Below, piece by piece: positions 13,573-26,320 of a DNA stretch of 64,000 nt. Made by a program: the position numbers and the translations under genes. Positions within the stretch are counted from its first letter, which is position 1; each line of letters starts with the position of its first letter. Below the pieces are notes generated by a model. The model was not told the DNA's origin, ran no database searches, and saw only the letters and a list, made by a program, of their open reading frames with translations. The stretch spans positions 7,265,501 through 7,329,500 of the forward strand of contig NC_037639.1 of NCBI RefSeq assembly GCF_003254395.2. The letters are read 5' to 3'. Source of the stretch: Apis mellifera. Its lineage: Eukaryota > Arthropoda > Insecta > Hymenoptera > Apidae.

Positions 13573-16500
13573 TCGCCTCGCGTTCCCAGGGAAGGCAACC
13601 CCGCGTGACAGATGGAAATCTCGCGACCGACTTGCTGCCAGAAATGTTGACGAAATGCTCTCGTGTTCCACCCTGTCGCGAACGTTGAGGGGCGACGTTT
13701 ATCCCACCCTTCTTTGTCTTCTTCGCGCGGGATGATGATGGAACGTTCTCCTTCCTGTGTTTCGCTTGAGAAAGAAGAATGGATGCGGGAAGGATCGTCG
13801 TTTCCATTTTGTGTTTTGATATGGGATATTGTGAATGGGAGCGAGAATTTTTAGCTTGAGATTGGATTTTAGATTGTTGGGTCAATTTTAAGTATGATGA
13901 AGGATTCGAAGAGTAATAAGATTATAACAATATTGTGCGTAGGATTTCTTATCTTTTTTACGTAAAAATGATCTGCTGTGTCATACTAAATCTAGTTAAC
14001 TTTAATCTTCGTAACAAAGTCTTTACGCGTTATCTTCCTTGCCCCTGTACCTCGATTAATTATCGATCCTTAATATAAATATTACTCTCACCTATAATAA
14101 GCTAATCATAGATAAATTACAAATATGAAATTATATTATAAACGATAGACAATCTCATTATTCCTAATTTATAAATTGTATCTTTCCAATCGTTCCACCA
14201 AATGTAAAAAAATATGCTTCGTTTCCTATTTAACCAACTAATCAAATAATTGATCAAGTTCAATTAGCCTCGTTAAATTTTACGTACAAATAATTTGAAA
14301 CGAAAAAGATACATGGAAAAAAAAATAAATTGAAATTTACGAACGCTCCTCTCCTCTATACGCGCCTACTAACCTTTTCATCGAGCAAAAAGCGAATCAT
14401 CGGCAATCCTCCCCCCTTCCCTCCCTCGAGAAACGGTCGATATACCATCAGATCGGTGGGCAAGCGTTCCATCCTGTTCCAAAATACCGAGCAACGCTCG
14501 AAACATATTCCATCGGAGCAAGCTGGCAGCTGGAATCGCGGCTTCTACTAATCTTAGCCTGTTAAACAGGCTATAACAGAGACGGTGGAGGGAGGGAAGG
14601 AGGGTTAATATTTCGAGGCGAACCCTCCTCGACCACACCACCCCGCCCAATTCAATCGAATCGCGATCAAACGGATGCGGCTCGAATTAATCCCGTAACC
14701 GGCATTCAATTCGGATGGTCCGGTATCCAGCGCGCGTAACCCGCTTCTAAATCAAGACGGATCAGCCAGGAATCCTCGTACGTCCCGTTGCACGTGCGTT
14801 GCAACACGTCCCGGGCGCGTATCCATAACCCATGGCAGGAGAGAGGAGGTCAAAGGATGCGTGCAATGGGTTAGGGCAAGCTAACCTTTTCGTAGAATCT
14901 TTCAGAGAACGTACTCCCCGTGGAAAGCTTGTGGATAGCGTCTTGAATTTTGTGAATGCATTGGTGAACGCATAATTAGATGGAAAAGTTGTTTATCACT
15001 GAAGAAGAAAGGAATATAGTAGATTACATTTTTAACGAGCCAGGTAGATTAATCAGGTTTCTTTGATTTTTCCTATATCCCTCCAAAGTTTAGCTTTTCA
15101 TCATTCTTCATCCCTTACAAACAATTTTATAATTCATCAATTATTCCTCCATACTTTATTCTTCTGTACTTCGGCTGGCATAAAATTCAACTTGGAGTTG
15201 TTAGGCCTGTACCTTGGCCAGTCTTCCGACACGTATTTCCGTCCCACAAAAAGAAAAAAGGGTTTCTGCAATGCGACACGCTGGTAGCGCTGGACGCGGC
15301 TCGCTGGAACGAGCATTATTTACGGTAGATTTGCGGGTTGCGCGTGGCAAAACGTGAAATGCAGAATAGAAAATGCAAAACGGCCGACACGGATGAGGGA
15401 GAAGGAGAAGAGAAGAATTGGCTTCTCCGATAGACGGAGAGAGAGAGAAGGGGAACAAGGTATGCGGCCAGCGGCCGGGCTCAACCGATTGGAAACCAGC
15501 ACCCAGGGCCCCTGTAATCTCTCAAATTGTTCGCTCTGTTATTTTCTGTCCCCGTCCGCCCCGCACCCCCCCGCGCCACGTTTCCTTCTCGTTTTCTATC
15601 CGCGCTTTTCTACGCCGCTTTTCTGTCGTGTAATGTTCCACGACGGACCGCCTGCCGGAAGATGGTTCCCTTGTTCGACGGAAAACGGAGTCGAATTGTA
15701 AATACAGGAATGGGATTGTTCGGGGTCTGGGATCGGAAATGGCCGCACGGACAATAGCTCGTGCGCGGAACGATCTTTGATAATGTTCTCCACTGTATGA
15801 TTCCTTATGGATCTCGTAGACGTTGATTTATTTCGCCGGATTTTTGAAAGTATGGTTGGTTGTATAGGGATGCGCTTGATGCGTTCGAGGATTGTAAATA
15901 TACTTGTTTTCTACTACATTTTCTACGTAATTAAATCGGTACGATGGATTTCTTCGGATCTCGAAGATCGTAGAGAGTGCTAAGCTGCGATGAGATAGCA
16001 TGTGTGTGTGTTCTTTGATGTAGCAAGGATTGTGTAGCGCAAATACACATCGTATACGTGTTTTACTTCTTCTTAAATCTACATTTTCAACGGTAAATAT
16101 TGATATAATGAAGTAGTTTGATACGTGAATTTCGTGTGGATCTTGGGGATCGATTAATCTTATTGATCTTGTTGACGGTGAAGTAGCAGATACGAGGGAA
16201 TACGTTGTTTGATGTAATAAGTAAATTCACATGTACACATTTTACATATCTTTTCTGTATGTATCGTCATAGAAATAGCGCCAAATTAATAATGCCTAAC
16301 TATAATTCTTTATACCCAATCGATAACCCTGCTTGCTCACCAACTTCGAAATCAATCCTGAAAATTTCAAATTGCAACGAATATTATTTAATATTACCAG
16401 CTTCTAAATAAATTTTAAATTTTCACGTTTGTAAAATCGATCAATGATTAGAATAAATATTCACACGTCGAATGACGAAAGCAAAATGAACCATCTCCAT

Positions 16501-18077
16501 CGTCTCTAAAACAAACATCCCTTAAACTCCGCAAAACGTAACGATGCGACACAGGATGGAAAATCGTTGGAACGATCGTATCTTGTGTGTGTGGCATCGT
16601 TTGATTTGCAACGTGATTTCATCGTGGAACGTCACGCACGCGTTAAAAGAGATAGCAAGCGGGCGACACGCGAGCCCTTAACATCGTCGAATGGACGAAG
16701 GGTATCAGCCGGCCGATACGACGAGGGTGTCATTGTTTTTACGCTGTTGATAAGGGTAGCGTTTAATGGCCCGTGGAGTTTCGCGATCGTGATTTGTCCT
16801 CGTCCACGTTTCTGCATCGAAGCAAGTCTCCTCCATCCCTTTTCCACGAAGCTCTTATCTCGTAAACCTCTTATCGTGTATCATAAATATCGTGTATATA
16901 TGCCGGATAATGGGTATAACCGATGATTCGTTTAATTGCTTTTTCTTCTTTTTTTTTTCTCCTCCCTCACTGATATTAATTGGTAAGATTATAGGATATA
17001 CGCGTTTCAATTGATTCGGGTATTAATTTACCTCGTTTTAATCCACCTCGCGGGGCTCGAATTTCGATTCATAAATTTTCATACGTGGAATAGATGTCAT
17101 TTCCTCCTCGTAGAGTCGAAAGATTTTTATTTCCGTTTCCAGTGGAAGCGGATTTCCCGTCTCCCCCATAACTTTCGCGTAGATATTAATTACAAAATTA
17201 TGAATTATAAAATATTACATAATATTCTTTCCTTTTTTTATTCAATTTCGCGGTTTAATAATTTAAAATTCATCTTCCCGCTTTCCCCCATTCCACAATC
17301 TCAACGCACCTTCGTTAAATCCGCGGGGAGATGAAATTGTAATACATTTACAAAGGAAACAGGGAAAACAAGAAATCTTTCCTTTACCTTTTAAGAATAA
17401 ATATTTGCATGTGTTTCATATCGAATGTTTTACGAAATTTTACAACAGCGTTCTATGCAAGAACGAGTATCCAATGATTCGAAAGAAATCGTCGTGGAAA
17501 ATTTCCGACGAAGGTATTATCGCGCGTTTAATTACGCGTCCAATTATCGATGATTTTAATCGAATTGCCTCGCTCGAATTACTCTTTCAACTTCTTCCTT
17601 TTTCTTTTTTTCTTTTTTTTTTTATCTTTGCTTATCGTAAATCCGTTTGTAATTACACCGATGGCCGATAAATCGCACGATCGATAGGCGCGTAACACAT
17701 CTAATTCATACTCACGATTCCCTTTTCGAGAGCCGCGCGACCACCGATCGACGAATTATTCCGTTCTACGTTATTAATACGCTGCTAAGTGGCTTTTCGC
17801 TAATTACCCTGTTGCTTGTTATCTTTATCGCGTATCGACCTCGCCCGATAGCGAACTGTTCCGTGATACCGCGCTATTTACAGCGAGTTCAATTGCGATA
17901 TACCGCGTACAGCTCGATAAGATGGAGTATTTACGGTTACTCGACCACTTAGGAAACTGTGGTGGATAATAAAGCAACGTAACGTATGCAACTGTTGAAA
18001 ATTTCCAATTGAAGTAACGAATGTATATATATATATTCGAATAGCGTTTCTCTACGGTAGATTTTGAGGATTGATGA

Positions 18078-18092
18078 AGAGAGAGAGAGAGA
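18078..18092. repeat. (GA)n microsatellite
   Basis: About seven GA dinucleotides. Confidence 0.85.
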
Positions 18093-18117
18093 ATGTTTCA
18101 TTCGATGATTTTCTCTG

Positions 18118-18149
18118 GCTTTCAGCGCTATTTTCAGGGCACTGAAAGC
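18118..18149. repeat. Inverted repeat, 8-bp perfect stem
   Basis: GCTTTCAG (18118-18125) and CTGAAAGC (18142-18149) are exact reverse complements around a 16-nt loop that begins CGCTATTT. It is too short for a typical microRNA precursor. It could be a small RNA or DNA hairpin, or chance. Confidence 0.6.
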
Positions 18150-19117
18150 AACGTTACGGGCAACAAAATTAGCAAGGTGTGAGTTTAATGTTTTAAACCA
18201 AGTTCAAAGCGGACGATGTAAAAAGCTCAATAGGAGTCTGCTTCAGTCTTTGTTCTATTATATTGTGTATAGATAATTATAGATACTCGTCGAGATGTTG
18301 AAGACGAAAATTAAGGGAATCAAGATAATTGCAAATTTAATAAGTGCAAATGTTTATTAATCAGATTAGAATATTTAAACTACCGCAATGGAAAGTTAAA
18401 ACTTGGAGTTTGAGAAATTACAGACTGGTATAATATTGTAGATAAATAGATATCTATTTTTTCAAAGTGTCTCCTCGAATACACGTTCTCTTCTAGATTT
18501 GGTAAAACAAATAATTTCTGTTTTATTCTGTAAGTGAAGCGGGGAACAACTTCATACTGCGGTGGCCTTTACATGCTCTCCTACAGAGAGATGTACGCCA
18601 AACACAATTCTCCAAAGTCCTCGTCCAACTATCCCTTTCAACAAACACATCCTCTGATCTGGCTTTTATTATTATATAAGGCCACTTGTCTGCTAAGTGG
18701 CTCCGTCCACTCGAAATGATTAAAGGGACAATTTTTCGATCCACAATTTTACGAATCCGAATTCTTGCATATCTATCTTAAACGATATATCCCTTTCGAT
18801 AATTCGTATCAATAATACACGATTAAAATTGCGATATCCTCCCTCTTTAATGTCCTCCGAAATAAATCCGAAACGATGAATCACGGCGGTCCCACGCAAG
18901 ATAAGAGAAGTGAAAGAAGCCCTGTCCACCCTTTCCCTACCATTTCCTCGATCCTTTCCACGGTGACTGGTTCATTTAACGGAGCTAGCTCGGCCAGTTT
19001 CGCAGTTTCGATGCGGTTCTGCGCCCGGCGTCCATTTGTATCGGGGGAAGGGAGGGAAAACGGCTTCTCGAAACTCGAAACGCTGGACCGTGGCCAGGAA
19101 TTTATCCGACCCATCCT

Positions 19118-19136
19118 CCCTCCCTCCCTCCCTCCC
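19118..19136 (-). other. C-run motif (potential G-quadruplex on - strand)
   Basis: Five CCC runs are each separated by a single T. On the - strand this is five GGG runs with one-base loops, which meets the standard G3+N1-7 quadruplex pattern. The same tract leads into a CAG at 19153-19155 followed by GTGGAG, a weaker relative of the ratchet-point layout. Confidence 0.7.
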
Positions 19137-19646
19137 TTCCTCCGTCCACACTGCAGGTGGAGATCCTAGCCCAGGTCTCCGTGTAAACGCCGTATTTATT
19201 ACCTCGTTCCCGATGTAAATGCGCGTGCCGTGGATTATTGGGAACTGATCTTCCGGTCTCGAGGATAATTCCCGGTTTCTGGGATGGTTGTCCACCGTTG
19301 CGGTGGAAACAACGACGACGAAGATCGAAACAACCGGTGATCGACCTGATGACCGTGCACAGGAGGCGGAGGAACGGAGAGAGAGAGCGAGGGGAATTCG
19401 GTGTTTCGAGTTATCGGTGAATTTTGATGGCGGATGGGTTTTGGTGGACCGGCCAAGCGGTCGTGTAAACGCGATGCACGAGCAATTGGACCACCACCAG
19501 GATGATATATCAATTGCGCCGCTGATATATACGCGGGGATCGCGAGATGCCCGCCTGCAGCTTACAGGATCGCACGATTGCCACGCTATTTACGAATTGC
19601 ACGAATGGCTCGAGCAACCGGTCGGCCGGGCCTCGATCAATCGAAG

Positions 19647-20320
19647 CGTGGCCAGCTCGAAATTTAGGGAGAATGATTTTTGAACTGTTATAACGCTAAT
19701 ATAATTTCACAGTACCCTGGGTTTTCTTCGATAAAGTTTGATAATCAATCTTATTTGGTTCAGCTTCAAAATTCACCTAAAAAATTAATATTAAAAGTTA
19801 ATAGACAATTATTCTCGTGATATACAATTCGAACAGTTAAATATTATATTATATAATCGTGTTGCACAAACGTGGCCAGCTCGAAATTTAGGGAGAATGA
19901 TTTTTGAACTGTTATAACGCTAGTATAATTTAACAGTACCCTGGATTTTTTTCGGTTTCTTCGATAAAGTTTGATAGTCAATCTTCTATTTTCGTTCAAA
20001 AATTAATATTAAAAGTTAATAGACAATTATTCTCGTGATATACAATTCGAACAGTTAAATATTATATTATATAATCGTGTTGCACGAACGTGGCGAGCTC
20101 GAAATTTATGGAGAATGATTTTTGAACTGTTATAACGGATACTCTATAGTATAGTTTCACAGTGCCCTGGATTTTCTTCGATTTCAACATAAGATTTAAT
20201 AATCTTATTTTCGTTGGCCAATTCCATCTGAAAAATTAATATTAAAAGTTAATAGACAATTATTCTCGTGATATATACAATTCGAACATAATTAAATATT
20301 ATATAATCGCGTTGCACAGA
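19647..20320. repeat. Tandem array A: three copies of a ~218-231-bp unit
   Basis: Copies start at 19647, 19871 and 20089, each with CGTGGC(C/G)AGCTCG followed by AAATTTA(G/T)GGAGAATG. The units share long identical blocks, including a TTAATAGACAATTATTCTCG stretch, and end near GTTGCACA. They differ by indels: copy 2 lacks part of the middle, and copy 3 has an altered segment after ATAACG. No coding potential is conserved across copies. It looks like a local satellite-like duplication and not a dispersed transposon, since no terminal repeats or other copies occur in the window. Confidence 0.93.
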
Positions 20321-22702
20321 TGCTTCCGTAATTCGTTCCCGCCGCCGCGAATCAAAGATTCACGCGTGCGCGCCGTGAAACATCCGATCGCGTAATTCTT
20401 CCCTGCCCGCCGATCGATTCCACCCGTATTTCTCCGCAGAAAGTTGGTAACAGGGCCGGTGTAGGGACGTTAACGTGTACCGCGGGATGTCGTTGTCAGC
20501 GAGGCGTACGCTGCACTGTTGGCAGCACTGGCGAGCAACCTACGAGTAGAACACCGTAGAACGCCGTAGTTTGCGGTCAAGTCGAAGCTCCGGATATCAA
20601 GAATTCATGTCTGACCTATACCGCGTGCACCTACGTACCAGCCTGCATTCTTACACCTTCGTTCCACCGCAATTCGTTCGATTCGCATGTGTAATCGTTC
20701 CCTCCTCCTCCTCCTCGACATCCACCCTGTATTAGTACACCTAAATCGCCGCGCCGCGCCGTTATCCAACAACCCCTTGACCGACCCGTTTCCATTTTGT
20801 TCTCCGCTTGAATCGAGCGGACCGTGTGTGTGTGTATATATATGTATATGTATATACATACATACGTACATATATTCGTATGGATCGAATGAAACTTTTA
20901 TGCCCGGCCGGAGTTCCTTGCGGAGAGGTGATATCGGACTTATGGGAAAATCGATCGAGCCACACAGGCGATCGGATAAGAACGCTTGAATTACGTCCTC
21001 TCCGGGCGTCGCGCGGAGTTCTATTGAAATCTTTCTTAAGGGTCGTGATTGGAGAGAGATAACAGCCGGCTAATGGTATTACACGCCACCGCATTTTCTC
21101 CGTGTATTTATGATGATTTTTCCTTTCCTTTCTTCTTTATCCTTCCTCTTCTTTCTTTTTGTTTTGTTCTCGTTGTTTCTTTTTTTTGGGAGGGTGGAAG
21201 TGATTGCGCGTTTAAGAGGAAAGGAGCTGCGAATAAAGCTCGTGTACCTCGATCGAGTTCCAGGGATTTGAGGGATTTTGAGATGAAAGATATAAGGGGA
21301 TTAAAGGTGAATTAATTATTAGGTTTCGTCGGGAGGACGAGGATTGTTAAGTGGATGTGGAACAGAAGTTGCACTCTTTGTCGAATAAAATCGTGGAGTA
21401 TATCGTTGACTTAGGGTCAGAATATATATATAGGATCGTACTATGCTTTTAATGTATTAGAAATTCGAGTGATTTGATTTAGAAAGGTCAAATACCATCG
21501 AATATGGGATTATCATTTTCTTTTGAACGACGTATTAATTGATCTTAATATCTTTGTGAAATTTCTCGTTTCCTAAGATTCCATCCATGGTAAAAAGTCA
21601 TAAATCGAAAAATGGGGTAGATTAAAAATAAATATTTACCTTTGAAAATTGATAGCGATATCTCGAATCTGAGGCACGTAATGCACAATGTGCATCGGCC
21701 AGGGGAAAATTATTTTCGTTATTGCATCGTGGAACCGCGATTCGAGAAACTTTTATACATATATATATATACATACCAGTTTGGAGGAGAATAACCGGCG
21801 ATAAAAGTCTCTGGAACGAGTCGAGATCAATTTGCGATTTCGACCTCACGTTTCGCGCCGAAACTCGAACGAAGTACCACCAATCTAGAGCCCGTAAATA
21901 ACGAGCGGAAGTTAGCAGCAGTGGAAGATCCTTTGGCAGGTCTACACTTTGTCAGAGACGGATGATGCCGAGCTTTTCGCTGCGATCGAATCGGCCGGTG
22001 ATTTACGAGGGACTCTAAGATGGCTATCGTTCTTGTTTCAAAACGATTTCGATCTATATCGCGTGTATCATCGGGATCGAGAAATTGCAGATCGAGATTT
22101 TATTTTGATATTCTTCTTCGTAAAACGAAATAATCGAAATCAAGATACGCATACACGTTATTAATCAACATTGTTTCGAATTAAAATTAGTTAGGTTAAT
22201 TAATACGCGATTGTTATTTTTGCGATACACTTGATAAGAAAAATATATCCACGACAAAGATTAACGTGTAAATTAACATTCTCTAGAAATTAAATTAATT
22301 GGTTGATTAATTTTTGTGATTATTTTCACGATGCAGAAAGATAAAACGATGAATTAAAAAAGGAAATTCTAATGGAAATGATTTAGGGGAAAGGAAAGCT
22401 TTTAAATTTATCTCGATTGAATAAAATTAACGAAAGAGTGAATTCTCGTTTCATAGATTAGTTCCTGAGTCAACTGACATAATATCTCGAATAGTTGTGT
22501 TTATCTTTGTTTTGATCCGTTTGTTTTGACGACGCATCGTCGATCGATATCTCATCCGTATCTTTCACTCCTTTCTTATTTATTTTCATCGCAATGAATT
22601 TTTCAATCCCACGAATATCTCACGAATGATTTCAATGTGTATAATATTGGCTAATTCCAACGAGAAGATTTTCACCGTGGGGATTACAAACGTAGGGACC
22701 AT
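20321..22702. other. Non-coding spacer
   Basis: Moderately GC-rich up to about 21100, then AT-rich. It includes a compound GT/TA/CATA microsatellite at 20824-20879 and a short TCC run near 20702-20716. No gene is supported. Confidence 0.6.
20824..20879. repeat. Compound (GT)n-(TA)n-(CATA)n microsatellite
   Basis: GT dinucleotides pass into TA, then TATG and CATA/CGTA tetranucleotides over about 55 bp. The frames that cross it on both strands are Tyr/Ile/His-rich artefacts. Confidence 0.85.
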
Positions 22703-22752
22703 GTTACCAAGAGTTTCATATATCTATAGTTAGGCTGTGGCGCTCATTTAAA
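22703..22752. other. Short block similar to 38365-38412
   Basis: The 16-mer GTTACCAAGAGTTTCA is identical to one at 38365-38380. In both places a similar block follows after exactly 15 nt: GCTGTGGCGCTCA here and GATGTGGCTGTCA there. No other copy was noticed. It lies about 250 bp upstream of ratchet point 1. Function is unknown, and this could be a diverged dispersed repeat or chance. Confidence 0.4.
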
Positions 22753-22915
22753 TTCATCGAGACTAATAAATTTCTGAACATATGTGCATCTATGTTACCT
22801 CGTGGCATATTAACGGCATCCCACGCGAGGCGTAATTCTTGCGTTACAAAGCAGCTGTCGGTCTTTGAATCTTCCCCTTCGTTGTAATCCCTTACACATG
22901 TTTAACAAAATATCT

Positions 22916-22968
22916 CATTAACTTGGCCCATCTTTCAATTTCTCCTTTCTCTTTTGTTTCAGGTAAGA
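22916..22968 (+). promoter_or_regulatory. Recursive-splicing ratchet point 1 (zero-length 3'ss/5'ss)
   Basis: A polypyrimidine tract (about 22931-22960, mainly T and C) ends in TTTCAG with the AG at 22961-22962. This is followed at once by GTAAGA from 22963. The acceptor therefore regenerates a donor and leaves no exon, which is the ratchet-point consensus described for long Drosophila introns. A branch-point-like CATTAAC lies at 22916-22922, about 41 nt before the junction. The pyrimidine tract, branch distance, AG and donor are all near ideal. This is read directly from sequence; use in vivo is inferred. Confidence 0.8.
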
Positions 22969-23015
22969 CGATTCGGGCAGACAGATCTCTCTGACAAAAG
23001 TCAAAAATGAGATTG
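22963..23015 (+). other. Candidate RS-exon downstream of ratchet point 1
   Basis: A second, strong donor (GATTG|GTGAGTC) begins at 23016. With the acceptor at 22962 it outlines a 53-nt exon. Recursive sites in flies and vertebrates are often recognised first as such an exon, which is then removed by use of the regenerated donor. All three frames of the 53 nt contain a stop, so inclusion would add a premature stop or extra untranslated sequence. That argues for a transient or poison exon and not a coding one. Confidence 0.6.
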
Positions 23016-23404
23016 GTGAGTCGTCACGATATAAGCAAAGTTTATCGAGCCGGATTTTATATCTGGGTTTTATTGCTTGTCGCTTGTGGATAAAACGGGG
23101 GATGAAAATTATTGGTACTACTCGTAATAACGGAGACGACGAAACGAAGAGAATAATGTCTCGGATCGTGTTTGAAAGTTTCGCGTGTTTCGAGAGCGAC
23201 ACTACAGGCTGACGATTACACGACGCATTTCGGGGGTTGTTTTTCCCCGGTATAAAGGGGTGGCTCGAGGGAAATCCGGTCTCTCACGACGTATACATGC
23301 ACACCAAAGCAGAGAATTCGTCGTTCTCGTTGGATTCTAGTTTTCCACGTCAGCGCGTAGATGGCGGTACCGTACGCTTTCGGATTTAAAAGCTGTTTGA
23401 ATAC

Positions 23405-23443
23405 TTTTCTTTCTTTCTTTCTTTTTTTTTTTTTTTCTTTCTT
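23405..23443. repeat. (CTTT)n / poly-T tract
   Basis: TTTC repeats flank a run of about fourteen T. Confidence 0.85.
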
Positions 23444-24189
23444 ATCCACCCCTCCGTCAATTGGACGTTGCTTCCTATGCTTCACTCGGCCAGAATTTCG
23501 ATTCTATGATACTCATTAATTGGGGAATCAACACGCGTGAAAGGATTAATTCGATCAAAGGAGCCATGTGTGAATAGAAATGTTGTTCAATTTTCAAAGG
23601 AAATTTTTTTTCCGGTATATATATACATTTCCAATATTTTATTTTTGTAATTGAAAATATCCAAAGTTTTTTTCATGAGGTTTTTGATCGATTCTTTATT
23701 CAAATTTCGACTGGATGAGAACTGGATCTTTACTCTTACAATCGTCAAAGATATCTTGGATTCGCATTTATCATCTTTCTCGCGATTTAATAAATCCTGA
23801 AGGGTTTAAAAAATTTCAATATAGAGAAGGGTGGGCAGAAGATTGATTCAACCCCTTCTTCGATATTCCAAAACTTATCTCCCTCGCTTATCTCATTTAC
23901 GATATTTACATTTTTCCCGATTTAAAAGGTTTTCGAATTTAAATTAAACGTCGGAAGTTGGAAGGAAATTAAACCGGTTCCTCCTCCGAAATTCCATAAC
24001 CTATCTTCGCGCTAAGTCACGTATACCCGAGTGGAAATGTCTGATCATTAGGGGGAACACGATTAGACGTTTCGAACCACGGGACTCCTCTGAAATTGCC
24101 TCGGGTTCCGATTGCCTCGCCGAAATCTCGCCGGTGATAAATCATTTTTCTGCATTCGCCGCGGTCAGGCACGCAAACAGAAATACCAT

Positions 24190-24375
24190 TTTTTTTCTCT
24201 CCTTCCTCCTTTTTTTCATTTCCTTCATTTTATTTTTTTATTTTTATTCTTTTTTTTATTTTTTTTTTTTTTTACACCGACCGCGGTACGTGACTTCGGT
24301 TCGATACGCGCCGTCTAGGCCGTTGTTCGCAGGGTTCCGGCATTTTTCCCTTCCCCCTCCCCCCTTCCTTTTTTT
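24190..24375. repeat. T-rich low-complexity stretch
   Basis: Dense T runs interrupted by A or C (24190-24272) and again T/C-rich at 24340-24375. The Phe/Leu-rich frames over it are artefacts. Confidence 0.75.
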
Positions 24376-26200
24376 TTTACGTGTCGCCGCTCGAAAACGA
24401 ATCGACTCGTTGAAAATTCACAGTCCCGCTGACATCGTGCCGCAATTCGTGTTACGAGAAATCGTGGAACGCGGCGAACAATACTCGGCAATTAGGTCGC
24501 CGATTACAATCAACTGGTCGCTTTCTCCTTCCTCTTCCTCCAATGATAATTCCAATCCTTCGAAAAACGCTGTTTTCCGCTGTTTTGCTGAACTGGACGA
24601 TGGCTCTGAAAGAAGGGCGAGTGATAAGACGATGGTGAGATTTTATATACAGGCGGAAACCAGTGAGAGTTATTTAAGAGATGACGTAGTTCTATATTTT
24701 TTTTATTAGTAAAAAAGGAAAAAAGAGTTTCCTTACGTTAGATAGGATATTTGTAATTTACAATTTCTTTCTTTTCTCCAAACATCCAGCATCCCGTATG
24801 AATTTGAATGATTGATAATTCGATAGAATATTCATTGCAGATCTTGAGCGAAATTTAAGTTGTTACTTAAAAGCGTAGCAATTGTAATTAAGCGATCGTA
24901 TTTCATTGCTGTGAAATTGTAAATCATTCAAAAAAAAAAAAAAAAAAAAGAAAAATCTGTATCATCAACGATATCCATTACAATCGATTCTTTTTTTTAT
25001 CGGTATTGGGCCAATATTGGATTCGCAATAAATTAATTAATAGAGCGCGAGTCGTTTCGAGTGCGGCTACCATTTTTTCCGCGCGTCCTTTAATTTTCGA
25101 GGACGTGTCTCCGCGTCATTCGTGCCATTTGAGGTAATTATAATTCATTCCCTCTGGTATTTTTAACTCCCCGCCTCGGAATACGGATAATTGAAATTCG
25201 GTGTTTTGCAAATTTTCCATCATATCGACGTGTCCTCTCTTTTCCCCACGGTTCCCCACGCTACTTCGTCGTACTCTCGCTCTACTCTTCGTTCTTGTTT
25301 TGGCCGATACCAATGGCACTAGGACACCGTTATGAGGTCGCGTTTTATTGCACGGATCCAATAATTAAAAACATTCGACAATTAATTCGATTAAACTTGG
25401 ACAATGGCTTAAAATTAACGGCAGATATCGTCCTATTTACTGTATCATCATTCAGATCTTAGGATTAGTATAATCACTTTTTTTTTAATTTCGTGAAAGA
25501 ATCCTTCACTTTAATTGTAAAGTATATATATATTCCAAAATAATCTTTCTTCGCATTTGTGAATTAATAATTCAGAAATTATGAGGGTTTCGTTGTTATT
25601 CATAGTGACATTCGCATATTAGCAGCATCAGAAACTACGTATTTACACATGTACGCGCTCCATCGTTAATTTTCCATTCGCCATATGATGCATAATACCG
25701 CGAAACGGTATGACGAATTCTCGCCTCCAATTCAAATTGCACGAATTTCTACCCCTTTCCCGACCAGATGCGATGAATTAACCAAGTTTTTCGCCATTTT
25801 TATTAATATTATTTCGAAAATAAAGCGCCGTGTTTGTCACGCGCTTGATGCAATAACTCTTCCTCCCATTGTGCAAAATGTGCAAAATTGGCGAAATAAT
25901 TCTGTCGATATTAATATAGATAAAATCTATCGGGCCGCGTAACGCTGTCGCGAATTCACAACTTAAATCACTTTTCTGTCCGTGCGACAACGGTGATTGG
26001 AGATGATTGTTTGACCCGAATTGGCTCGATGATTTTTTGATGATCGCGCGAAATGACGTTGCAATAACGCGGGGCTCGAACAGCGAGGCGCGTGCAAAGA
26101 TCAATACGAGCCAATTAATCGTTAATAAATAATCAATGGTGCACGGCTGGAGCCGGCCAGATTGCCGTTCATCCTTTGTTTCAAATATGTGACTGCCTGA

Positions 26201-26231
26201 ATATATAGAATATATATATATATATAGAATA
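26201..26231. repeat. (TA)n microsatellite, interrupted
   Basis: TA dinucleotides interrupted twice by GAA. Confidence 0.8.
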
Positions 26232-26320
26232 TCCGCTTGTATATCGATATACCAGTTGGATATTAACGGCATTACCATACGGAATTCGACACCGAATTGC
26301 GAGATTTTGTAACGGGCGTG

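Larger units (their letters stand above)
12891..14900. other. Non-coding stretch with GC-richer patches
   Basis: GC content rises around 12950-13700 and 14400-14880. Microsatellites lie at 13292-13314 and 13555-13572. Many overlapping frames on both strands come from the lower stop-codon density, and none shows a domain. An AT-rich trough lies at 13900-14330. Confidence 0.6.
14901..19646. other. Non-coding spacer
   Basis: Unique sequence with no supported gene. It holds a (GA)n run at 18078-18092, a perfect 8-bp stem at 18118-18149 and a C-run motif at 19118-19136. Frames at 15354-15701, 16567-16926 and 18523-18744 have no recognisable domain and overlap competing frames. Confidence 0.6.

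Noticed and set aside
19100..19165. Third ratchet-like site: C/T tract, CAG then GTGGAG at 19156
   Set aside because: The tract is good, but the regenerated donor GTGGAG is poor, and the tract is a simple CCCT repeat.
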